Below, one piece after another: positions 24,119 through 33,443 of a DNA stretch of 64,000 nucleotides; position 1 is the first letter of the stretch; the number at the start of each line of letters is the position of its first letter. The stretch is from positions 28,633,519 through 28,697,518 of the forward strand of contig CM049306.1 in assembly GCA_026874595.1 (NCBI GenBank), in the 5' to 3' direction. The stretch is from Sipunculus nudus (taxonomy: Eukaryota > Annelida > Sipuncula > Golfingiida > Sipunculidae). A program made the position numbers and the translations under genes. Below the pieces are notes generated by a model. That model was given only the letters and a program-made list of their open reading frames with translations, was not told the DNA's origin and did no database searches.

Positions 24119-24808
24119 TCATCTGGAGCCAACAATGAATAAGGGGGGCAGCCAGTAAGGCATGTATCTCACTGCAGTGACCCGCTGATGCCATAGCAAG
24201 TAAAAAACCATGAACAGACAGCTTGACCCTATTAACCCTGCAGGCTTCCGTTCACTCCACGAAAACAAGCCAGTGAGAGTGGTGAGCACGGTTAGAAGAC
24301 CCTCTATGTGAAGGGATGATGGCTTGAGCCGCCTCTCATGAAGAGCCTGCCTGGCACTAGTATTTGATGATAACAGACAAGCGTGTAGAAGGGTCGCAGT
24401 ATGACTTTTGCAAAAGAACATCTCTACTGGAACTGAGGCCAATTGATCTAAAATCCAGGAGATGTGGCAAACACAGTGTGCTTCTTGGAATCCTGAGAAA
24501 TCAGTAGGTGATCCAGACCCCATGCGATAAGATTCCCAGGGGGAAACACATATAGGAGCTGATAGTCCCACATTAGAGTGAACACGTTTGTCCCTATTGC
24601 TCAGCGAGCCAGCGACATAAATGTAGGAAGCTGATAATTCAGCTCTGAGGTGAACCTCTGGGACCTCCCAGATTGAAATAGCTCCCTCGCTAGTCTCAGA
24701 TGAAAATGTCACTCTGCGGGAAGCAGACTTGCACTGTGCGACAGAGTGTTCAAGATTGTGTTCCAGACACCAACTATGTGCAGTGCTCTGATTTGTATAC
24801 ATGGGCAA
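24119..24808 (-). pseudogene. RNase H / linker region of the DIRS pol, frameshifted
   Basis: 229-codon open frame, the longest in the window. Most of it is probably out of the ancestral frame. SASYIYVAGSLSNRDKR fits the end of a DIRS RNase H domain, whereas YVFPPGNLI in a different frame fits the conserved FPP..LI segment that follows. It lies directly between the RT thumb remnant and the recombinase, as expected for DIRS order. Confidence 0.6.
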
Positions 24809-24823
24809 CCATTTCTGCCTTGT

Positions 24824-25100
24824 TCAGGAGGGTGTAGATGAGGCCTCAGAGTAGGCTTGAGAAGAGCCAGGGAGGTGAAACCAACAGAACAGCTGTTGGC
24901 TTGGCCACATCTGCATCCTCCGGATCCTGAACAAGACAGAATTGGATGCCCATGTCAGATTGCCCATAATTTCCACCACACCCCGAGTCAAAATGGAGCA
25001 CTGACTTAAGATACAACCCACTAACTTCTGGATTTTCTGTGCTGAAGAAGTGGGAAGTGTGATGAATCCCAATCTCCCTGACTCACTGTTTAGAGCACCA
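24824..25100 (-). pseudogene. Reverse transcriptase thumb/connection remnant of the DIRS pol
   Basis: GFITLPTSSAQKIQKLVG, then VVEIMGNLTWASNSVLF and RIRRMQMW, follow the pattern LP..KI.KL…L…G.L….AV….R.LQ that comes after the catalytic domain in DIRS reverse transcriptases. A short in-frame extension upstream (FGALNSESGR) matches the preceding LGF.LNS motif. The catalytic palm is missing upstream. Confidence 0.7.
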
Positions 25101-26740
25101 AATTAACATTGTGCATGCGGAAGCCTCTACGCAACAATTCAAGACCTTTCAATCTAGTATAGCCACTTGACGTTGCTTCTTTTTCTCTATGAAAGGATGG
25201 GAATAAAATCCCAGAGACTGGGGATAGGCCTGTCTTATAGCTAGCTTTTCATGCATTTTTAAATTTCTTCTTCTTATGCAGCCCGGTGTCCCAGATCCTA
25301 GAAAATTGGGATAAGGTGTGGCTCTGTCAGGCATAGGGGTGGTGGCATGTACTTTATGAACAAACCGTGACAAATGGTGAGTAAAAAAATAGTTGTAATT
25401 TATGCCTAGCCACCTGTACCCCTCCGAAAAAAGAGGCTGTGCTCATACTGGCCTGATGTCAATCTTGAGGCTTCAGGGGTATGACCCTGACCTCCCTGCT
25501 ATTGTGTACAGGAGCCTCATTTACCTCCCAGGTGAAAAAAGGTTGGCAACCAAGCAATCAACAATGTGGGCGTGTATGTTGTGTAGACCTCTTGTCCGCT
25601 CTACAGGCCTGACATTGCCCTAGAAAAGATTAAGCAGAAGGGGCAACTCTCCTTCTGCCCTGACCATGGCCCAGTTTTACACCTCCTTCAGGTGACCCCT
25701 GAACAGTGTGTTGCCTGTTAAAGGCTGAGCATACAGTTCTTGCAGATCTGATGCATATAGACGTGGTGCCTGACACTCCATGAATCACAGAGCCACCTTC
25801 GAACGGAAGAGAATAATGTTCTCTATCAGGCACCAGATAGTTATTTCAGCTCCAGAAAATTTGGAAGAAGGCACTTCCCCATATCAAGAACAGTCTCTTG
25901 AGCATGGTCGTATGACAAAAGACCAAACAGGGCTTGGGAGATGTTCACTAACCCGGCAGCACTGAAGGTCTCAAGGCCATGACCTGGGCCGGTGTAAAAG
26001 GCTTACCCTCCTCAAATGGCTGGTCCACCCTGCCTTCTTGGCCCAAAGCCTACGACAGGTCTGCCTCAAATGCGGGGTAGGGGGTCATCTTCGGTAGACT
26101 CATCTGCTGGTAGGTGCATCTCACAGCCTGCCAGGTAAGTAGGTCCAAGCCCATGCCTCAGGGTTGGTCTCAACTCTCTGTGCCTCCGAGTCATCTTGGA
26201 TACTTGACTCACAGTCAGATGCTGTTCCTGTATAAACTCAGACCATACAGACAAAATCATTGACATTATTGGACTCACGAATAGCAGGTTTGTCCATCAC
26301 CTGTCAGGACATCACAGGCCGTGGAGACCCAGCTGGTGAAAGAACTGGTATGACGGCAGGAGGAGTCACCTAAATGGATATAGCTACTGGAATCAAGTAG
26401 GGATGATTGATTAGTAGATCTTACAAAGAACCCTTGGTTGATTCCCATTCCTCCCTTGATCTAAGTCTATGCAAACTGGACTTGGAATCCCCCCACCCCC
26501 ACCCCTCCACATGAACTAGAATAACTCGGGGGGAAAATTTACTTGGGCTTTGACAGAGTTAGTTCCAGTCACTCTATACTCACAAACCTGTGTTCAATAA
26601 GGCAAACCAGAGGCCTGGCATTATGCTGAATACAAACAGCCAGCCAGCGAGTTGTCCGATCAGAGGCCACTATGATCAATCGCAATGTTGAGATGTAGGT
26701 GCCACCAAAAAGAATGAAGTCCAAAGAAACACAGATTGCT

Positions 26741-26855
26741 AGGTTGCTAGTGGCATCATGGGACAGGGGTATCTGGGAAAGGGCTGTTCCAATTTTAAAT
26801 CCCTGTCAAGTATCAGCTAGGTGAAGGGTTATGGCATGGTCAAGTGGTGACCTAC
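26741..26855 (-). repeat. DIRS inverted terminal repeat, 5' side
   Basis: Inverse complement of 22896-23010. The flanking sequences outside both copies also resemble each other weakly over about 25 bp (TAGTTC-TAGTAGTGGAC-like), so the true ITR may extend further outward. Confidence 0.85.
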
Positions 26856-26888
26856 TTATAGTCCATGTAGTGGAACTGTTCATTAGTT

Positions 26889-27440
26889 TTTGACTTTTAA
26901 AAGTACTGTCAATTGGCAATGAGGGAGTTATTAAAAGGCATGGAAACAAGAAAAGGACGAAAGATGGCTCCACCTGTCTTCTGCAGAAGACAAAGCTATC
27001 CAAGATCTTTGGTCAATTTGATTTTTGGACCAATCCATGCATCTGTTATTGAGAGATGTAAGATTTTGTGCGATTAACACCAAAAATAGAAATATTCAAG
27101 GTCAAGGCCATTCTGATAAGAAGGGTCATGACCCCAATTTAAATTTACATCATCCCATGACCCTTTTCTATGTATGCATAATATGAATTTAAATCTGTCA
27201 ATTAGTTTTTGACTTATATAATGCTCACAGTACTGTCAAGTGGCAATAATAGGGGCATTAAACAGCATGAAAACATTAGAAGGACTATAGGTAGCGCCAC
27301 AAGTTTCCAGTGCATGACAACTCATTCCAACATCTTTCTTCAACTTGATTTTTGGCCCATTTTATATAGGCTTCGTCTTCTCACCTATATTGATGCACAT
27401 GTCAAGTTTGGTACAGATCTGTGAAACATTTTTTTAGTTA
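26889..27440 (+). repeat. I-family repeat, right flank of the DIRS element
   Basis: Tandem phrases ATTAGTTTTTGACTT, GTACTGTCAAGTGGCAATAA and CAAGGTCAAGGCCATTCTGA recur at about 300-bp spacing (26885 and 27195). GGTAGCGCCAC at 27292 is a decayed form of the shared palindrome. Confidence 0.65.
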
Positions 27441-29480
27441 TTGCGCAAACAAAATTTATCTGCCGCAGTTTCGGAGGTTGCAGCAGGACCAACATGTAAC
27501 CATAGTATCCCCCACTTCGTCTGGGATACAATAATGAATAAGAATTTTCTAGCCTATAGTGTTCAAGGTGAAACTTCAAATGTAGTCCCTGTAAGTTGCT
27601 TTAAATTTTAACCAATGAGCTTCAGATTAATTTTAGGCAGAATAATCTGATGTGCAGCATTTTCAGTCTTTAGCGGCAGTCAAAGGGTTAATTTTTATGT
27701 ATTATATGTGTTATACATACATGATCAGAGATATCTTGAAATTAACATGTCTGTAGAATATTGGCAGTTTAAGTCTTGAATGCTAAAGATTGAAGTCTCT
27801 TTATCACATAGGCCTTTAAAGACAGTTCCTTTATTGATTCTCCAATTATGAGAACATACCTCCTAGAAAACCTCATGACAATGAACTAAATCAATTATAC
27901 ACCTCGTTTGTCAAGTAATTTTCCAGAAATTATGTGCTGGTTATTATGAGTTTGAATGTTAAACATTTATTAAGGCCTATGTGATATACATCATTAATTG
28001 ACCTGTATAATTAATATAAAAGAGTAATAATAATATAAGCCTACAGTGGTGTGTTTTGGTTTGAGTAGAGATAAAGGGATCATTTATAGTTATGTTTGTT
28101 TTAATTCACTAATTTAAAATGACTGTAGTAATAAAATTCCTCATGATCTGTCACTTCATTACTTCATAAAGACAAGATACTGAAAATGTAGATAAAATGA
28201 ACAGATTCCTCTTCAAATTCGATTTTTGCACATCATTTTTATTCAAACAGCTGAATTAACTATTTTTTCAGAAGGTCATAAAATATTTCACAGACACAGT
28301 GCAGGTGCATTGGAAAATAAAAGAGAGGATACCAGAATTGAATCTCAACAAAACAGATTTTAAAAACAAGATTATTGATCAAGAAGGAAATAAATTTCTG
28401 TCATATATTTTTAATGTATCAAAACACTGGCTGTTTATGAGATTGTTCAAGTTGGTTATGCAGCATTTATAGCCTGAAAATTACACAGATTAGTGATATC
28501 CAATTTCAACTTAAAGGCTTTATTTTAAGTCATATTAAAGACATAAAGATTAATGCTCATCATAAACTGGCTATTTTATTGTTGCTGACAATCAGTCACA
28601 CTGACTTCAGCCGGTGCTTTGGACCTGCTGACTGGTGGCTTGTGGCTCCAGCCACAAATATGCACAGTTCAGGTAATATACCACTATTCTGGAGTTGGTA
28701 AAATTACCTCTAACACTGAGACACAGTAACATAGTGAATACAAATTGCACAAAAACTAGCCTGACATTAAGGGTAGGTTCAGCATGTATTTATGAGTGAT
28801 GTAGGGTTTGTTAACCAATGTGATCCTCAATTTACCCGTACTCAAATGTAGAAATTATCTGTCTGCTCTGAGTGTATGATCTGGGGGAGTTATATTTTAT
28901 CTACTGCAGTGAATTATATGAAATTGTTAAAACAATACTTGCTGATAGAAACTTGAAAAAGACCAGAGGCTAATACAGGTTGGATTTTTTATCTTGTTCT
29001 ATTCATACATTTTAAATGTGTATTCATATACGTACAGGTTATTCTATAAAAACAGTTTTAATGCTCAAATAATTATTTTGTTGGCCGTAACCCTGCATGC
29101 AGCCATCACAAAGACATGACTGTGTTGTGACATCATTTGTTGAAATTTAAGGCCAATTATGTGAACATCTGTTGCATTTATTATGCTACATCTATTTATT
29201 AAATCAGTGCTAACATATGTTGCCCCAAACATGTGGTCAATAATTACATTCTCTATATTCCTGAGATCATCACAGAATGAACATTTTTTTGGCCATATTA
29301 TTTTATACTATATCCTATGTCCAGGTGAAACCTGTGTGCATGTCAGCAGTAGTGCTAATTGTTATAAAATGAAAGTCCATGCTGCTGGTGAAGTTGAAAT
29401 AATACACTGGAGTCTCAGGGCCTGTATTTCAGCTGATTTTTTTTTTAAACTTTTGCATGAAATTTCAAAATCAAACTGAT
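27441..29480. other. Unique AT-rich sequence, no supported gene
   Basis: About 2 kb without a recognisable gene. A 62-nt block at 28611-28672 sits between AG and GTAATA boundaries and includes the self-complementary TTGTGGCTCCAGCCACAA, but I could not support it as an exon. Confidence 0.4.
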
Positions 29481-30387
29481 TCTTACTTTAGTGTTAGGTC
29501 ATTATCAATTCAAGTTTGAAGCAAATCTGTCAATCCAACCCAGAGTTATCATCCATAAACTAATTTGTGAATTGTTGGGACGTATGACTTTTACCTCTGA
29601 CTCTGTAACCCCACTTTGAAAAGAATTTTCCACTTTTGGCAGGTGAGCAATATCTAGGAGGTCTGTGATGAAAAGTTTGGCATCCACAATCTTTTTAAAG
29701 AAATGGGTCCTGTGACCTTGACCTTTGACCTCATGACCCTGAATTGATAAGGTTCTACTTTAGTGGAGGGTCATATATAAGTCAAGTTTGAAACCAATAT
29801 GTCAAACTACACTGGAGTTATCACCTGGAAACTAATTTGTGTGACCTTGACCTTTGACCTTGCAATCCCAAATTCAATTAGGTTCTTCCCCTATTGGCAG
29901 GTCAGCTATATGCACAAGATAAAAAGTTTGGGATGAAAAGTTTGGCTTAAAATGCATCCACAATCTTTTTAAATAAGAGGGTCCTGTGACCTTAACCTTT
30001 GACATGATGACCCTAAAATCATTAGAATTCTTGCTATAGTGGTGGGCCATAAATGAGTCAAGTTTGATATCCATATGTCAACCAAAACTGGAGTTATCAT
30101 CAGGAAACAAATTTGTGGATGAAGGAATGGACAGACAGACAGGCAGACAGACAGGGTGATTACTTTAGGGCATCCGTTTATGATCAATACACACACCAGG
30201 TATCGGGACACTAGATGAAACCACAGCTGAGAAATGGACATGACTGCTGTCATTTTATAGTCTTAACAAATAGAAATAAAGTACAGTAAAATTATTAAAA
30301 AATTCAAGTTCCGCCACCAGTTTTCAGGAACTGATAACACATGTCATGATCAATATTCAAAGCAAGATTCATGACAATCCATGCATA

Positions 30388-30655
30388 TGTCAAGGCCCAG
30401 ATCGCGATCTGGACGGATCTTAGATCTGTCCAGCCCAAATTGCGATCGCAGTTCAGGCCGGCCCAAACTGCGATCGCAATCCAGGCTGGCCAGATCTTAG
30501 ATCCGTCCAGCCTAGATTGCGATCGCAGTTTAGTCCGGCCCAGACTGCGATCCTGTCTTTCTTGCTTCAGGATTGCAATCTGGTCTGGACAGATCTAAGA
30601 TCAGTCCAGCCGAGATTGCGATCTCAACTTGACCAGCCCATATTGCGATCCATGC
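30388..30655 (+). repeat. Left TIR of element G
   Basis: Pairs with 32124-32395. Contains CCAGATCGCGATCTGG-type palindromes and a CCTGTCTTTCTTGCTTCAGG loop near 30553-30572, in the position where element H has its CCTGTGGTG…CAGG loop. Frames read through it are artefacts. Confidence 0.9.
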
Positions 30656-30664
30656 TTTTACGTT

Positions 30665-30825
30665 CACAGGAGTGAAACATTGGTTGTTTTACCAACTCAT
30701 TTGGTATTGCATTGTACCATTTTCCCATAATAAATACAATTATAATATAGAAAGACAATTTTCACTCCTTCATATCACAGGAGTGAAACATGGGATGTTT
30801 CACCAACTCATTTAGTATTGCATGG
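30665..30825 (+). repeat. 50-bp direct repeat inside element G, about 110 bp apart
   Basis: CACAGGAGTGAAACATTGG at 30665 and again at about 30776, each followed by CACCAACTCATTT-like sequence. It lies between the left TIR and the internal D copy. Confidence 0.8.
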
Positions 30826-30837
30826 TTGTTGAAAAAA

Positions 30838-32121
30838 GGTAACAAGGAACCCATGGGTTTTATATGCTCATAAAATATGATTTGAAAGAGGAGGTAGGCA
30901 AGTGCAGGTTTTGTGTGATAATATAAGCTGCATTATGAGCTGATGGTGTTTAACTCAAGTTATGTAAGATTATGATAATATCCTTGGAGACAGGGAAGAG
31001 GATTGATGTCATTTATATTATATACAGTTGGAATGGTGTGCTGTTTTCTCATAGGTTTTGACTTGGCCATATAACTTTATCTACATTGCAGCAGAATTAT
31101 TTGAAAAAAAAACCTGTCCATTATCAGTCATGGTAATTCTGATTTTTACAAATGAGAACTTTTATTTAATAATAACTGGTTATTCCTACCCAAGAATAAA
31201 ACTTAAATAATATAACTATTTATTATGAATTAATAACAAATATTGTGTCAAATATAATTTAAATTAAAAATAATAACAGCATCATATGAAAAGATCTTAT
31301 AATAATATAATTGAAATAAAAGATTATTAAAATAATATTATAGAATATATTCATGAATACATTCATGATTACATTTTGAAAGTATTTGCATTTGTATTCA
31401 AATACTTTCATTTATACCTGTATTCCTATTTTTATGCATGAAATTATGGAGTACATATATTCATATTCACATTCAAATATATTTGCAAAATATTCTTATC
31501 ATGTCTGGTATTTATTCAGTTTCAGCAAAACAAAGTTCTTGAGTATCCAGAATTTACAAATTTCACAAATTGATCATAAGTATGATCATAATGATCATAA
31601 GTACCTGGTTTTATGGCTTTAATTTATATCTAAACATAAAACTATTATATTCACTTTGGACTACTTTCACATCAACCTAAGCACTAGACATAGCAAAAGT
31701 CTTATGACAATTATCAACATTACAGAAATCATAATGAGAACTTGTCTAAGATCTGATTTTTTATCATATTTAAATATTTTTATTAAAAATTTTTTTTTTT
31801 TAATTTAAAAGAAATCTCAGCTATGAAACCATTATAAGAATAAAAAATAACTCAAGCATAAGAACACCCTATAAATTGTACGAGGAGAAAACTAGAGATG
31901 GGCATGTTTAATTTTATTAACATAAATTGAGGAACCAGCAATACAGATTTTGATTATTTACATAGTCTTGTGACAGCTGATACAGCCACGAGTCTTAATA
32001 TTATTAGTGAAACATATTGACATATTAAATCACTACTTGTCTGAGTAAAATTTTAAAATTTTGACATATTTTACTTTTTTTAAATTTTAAAATAACTATA
32101 AATTAACAAGCTGAAACACTT
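30838..32121 (+). mobile_element. Element D copy 1, inside element G
   Basis: About 1.28 kb homologous to 50880-51720 plus 53878-54155. Its 5' end is AACAAGGAACCCATGGG, a decayed form of the signature found on the HINEs. No coding frame is recognised. D copy 2 is not bordered by G TIRs, so D is an independent family that entered G. Confidence 0.75.
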
Positions 32122-32123
32122 AG

Positions 32124-32395
32124 ATCGCATGGATCGCATTATGGGCTGGTCAAGTTTAGGATCGCAATCTTGACTGGACAGATCTTAGATCTGTCCAGTC
32201 CAGATTGCGATCCTGAAGCAAGAAAGACAAGATCGCAATCTGGGCCGGACTAAACTGCGATTGCAATATAGGCTGGACAGATCTAAGATCTGGCCAACCT
32301 GGATTGCGATTGCAGTTTGGGCCGGCCTGAACTGAGATCGCAATTTGGGCTGGACAGATCTAAGATCCGTCCAGATCGCAATCTGGGCCTTGACA
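32124..32395 (-). repeat. Right TIR of element G
   Basis: Inverse complement of 30388-30655 with scattered, mostly transition-type differences. It abuts the end of the internal D copy at about 32121. Confidence 0.9.
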
Positions 32396-32658
32396 CATAT
32401 ATTATCAAGATACTTGAGATTTTGTATCAAATTTATAATTATTCTTGGGGGTACTTACAAGCTTCATAGCTTGGAGGATATAGGTCGCAGTGACCTAATT
32501 TCAGGTTTCCAAGGAGATTTTTTATAGACCTCAATGGATCTTCACTAAAAAGCTTTTAGGGTCAGTGGTTACGATTTGTTCCTTGCTAATGTTCAGCTAG
32601 ATGCGAAGATAGAAGATGGACAAAGTGCCATACCTATACCTCAAGTCAGCTGAGCTAA

Positions 32659-33309
32659 AAATGGTAAACTTCTCAGATCTTTAGTATATATAAACAAACT
32701 GATATCTGACAAAATAGTTGCACTCATTTTTTAAAATATGTTTCTTCTACAAATTATGTTCAAGGAAAATTATCACATGCCATATGCCCTTTAGACATAA
32801 AAAGAGTCTATTAACTGACTGATCAAGTGGTATGCCCTCTTATGGCAAGAACTGCACTGTTAATCTTAATGAGGAATACTAATATTTCTTGCTCCCCCCA
32901 CATATGCTGCCACTTAAAATAAACCAGGCCAACAGACAGATATGTTTGTGAACTATCTACCAACACCCACAATGTGCGAAAAAAAATTGTTTTAACTCTG
33001 CATACTTGTAATATATTGGCATATTTGATCAATTTCTGATAACATACAAGCATGTCTCCCATGTGTTATATATATGCAGCCTTCATCCATGTCCTGTGAA
33101 AATTTATTGTTTTAATTCTTCACTTGAAGCCTAATGAAAAGTTTACCAGCTATTTACAGTGATATAGATGCCATGGGATGGCTGTTCATTGCAGTGCAGT
33201 TTTTTATATGACTAGTGTAACAACTCAAAGTAGGACAACCAGTCCAGTATAAATACATTCATGGGTAAATAATCATGTACCTGGGGCTGAAATCAAACAA
33301 CTAACTCAC
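32659..33309. other. Probable intron sequence downstream of the SENP8 exon
   Basis: Unique AT-rich DNA with no recognisable feature. It starts (minus strand) with the GTGAGT donor at 33304-33309. Confidence 0.5.
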
Positions 33310-33443
33310 CAGTGAGATCCTCCAGTTTCCTCAGGTGAGGTGTTATCATTCACAGCCAGGAATATAAGCCTTTTGCTCGGGAGGTTCAGTGAGCCAAGTA
33401 TACTGATCAGGTCATCCTCTGAAGAAATAAAGATTATATTTCC
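33310..33443 (-). CDS. SENP8: SENP8/DEN1-type NEDD8 protease, internal exon
   Basis: Minus-strand exon of 134 nt between a TTTTATACAG acceptor and a GTGAGT donor. It encodes LGSLNLPSKRLIFLAVNDN and ends in ETGGSH plus two bases of a tryptophan codon. This matches the conserved centre of SENP8 (C48 cysteine protease of the Ulp1 fold), where the family has PLDLPNKRVVFLAINDN and then GGTHW. The histidine codon at 33312-33314 is the catalytic His. SENP8 removes and processes NEDD8. A shorter alternative start at 33418 (TTTCTTCAG) is possible. The exons with the N-terminal WLND region and the catalytic Asp and Cys were not found. Incoming phase 0, outgoing phase 2. Confidence 0.85.

Larger units (their letters stand above)
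22875..26888 (-). mobile_element. Degenerate DIRS-type tyrosine-recombinase retroelement
   Basis: About 4 kb on the minus strand, with inverted terminal repeats GTAGGTCACCACTTGAC at 22896-23010 and 26741-26855. Inverted termini are typical of DIRS elements. In minus-strand order I see an unassigned 5' region (26740-25150) possibly holding gag remnants, an RT thumb/connection segment (25072-24824), an RNase H-like region with frameshifts (24808-24400), and a tyrosine recombinase (about 24000-23030). The RT palm with its catalytic aspartates is not visible, probably deleted near 25100-25150. Frameshifts and stops show it is inactive. The length is below the usual 4.5-6 kb. Confidence 0.8.
30388..32395. 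mobile_element. Element G: 2.0-kb foldback-like TIR element with 4-bp target duplication
   Basis: The left end is TGTCAAGGCCCAGATCGCGA and the right end is its inverse complement with one change. CATA flanks both sides (30384-30387, 32396-32399). The paralogous unoccupied site near 19671-19685 reads CATG-CATT-AATTATCAAG, so removing the element and one CATA restores the alignment. TIRs are about 270 bp and built of palindromic sub-units with GCGATCGC and GATCTTAGATC. The interior has no transposase and consists mainly of a copy of element D. Confidence 0.93.
29481..32658 (+). mobile_element. 5'-truncated T/C HINE split by element G
   Basis: 29481-30387 matches 18597-19677 of the complete T-type element, with exact TGACCTTGACCTTTGACC at 29713 and 29842. 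32396-32658 matches the remaining C unit and 3' end, finishing in the hairpin and GAGCTAA (32652-32658). The break in the middle is filled by element G. The 5' signature motif is absent, so the copy is truncated or older. Confidence 0.85.

Noticed and set aside
24119-24808. Longest open frame treated as a novel host gene
   Set aside because: Neighbouring frames carry DIRS pol motifs in order. The open frame is a mostly out-of-frame remnant.
27990-28640. Candidate next SENP8 exon after the GTGAGT donor (GACCTG sites near 27990 and 28626)
   Set aside because: Neither continues into the expected SLLVY-type or HYDS-type sequence, and both hit stops.
30371-30598. Frame rich in RSQ/AQIAIW repeats as a protein
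   Set aside because: It lies in the TIR of element G and mirrors 32185-32430 on the other strand. It is purely palindromic DNA.
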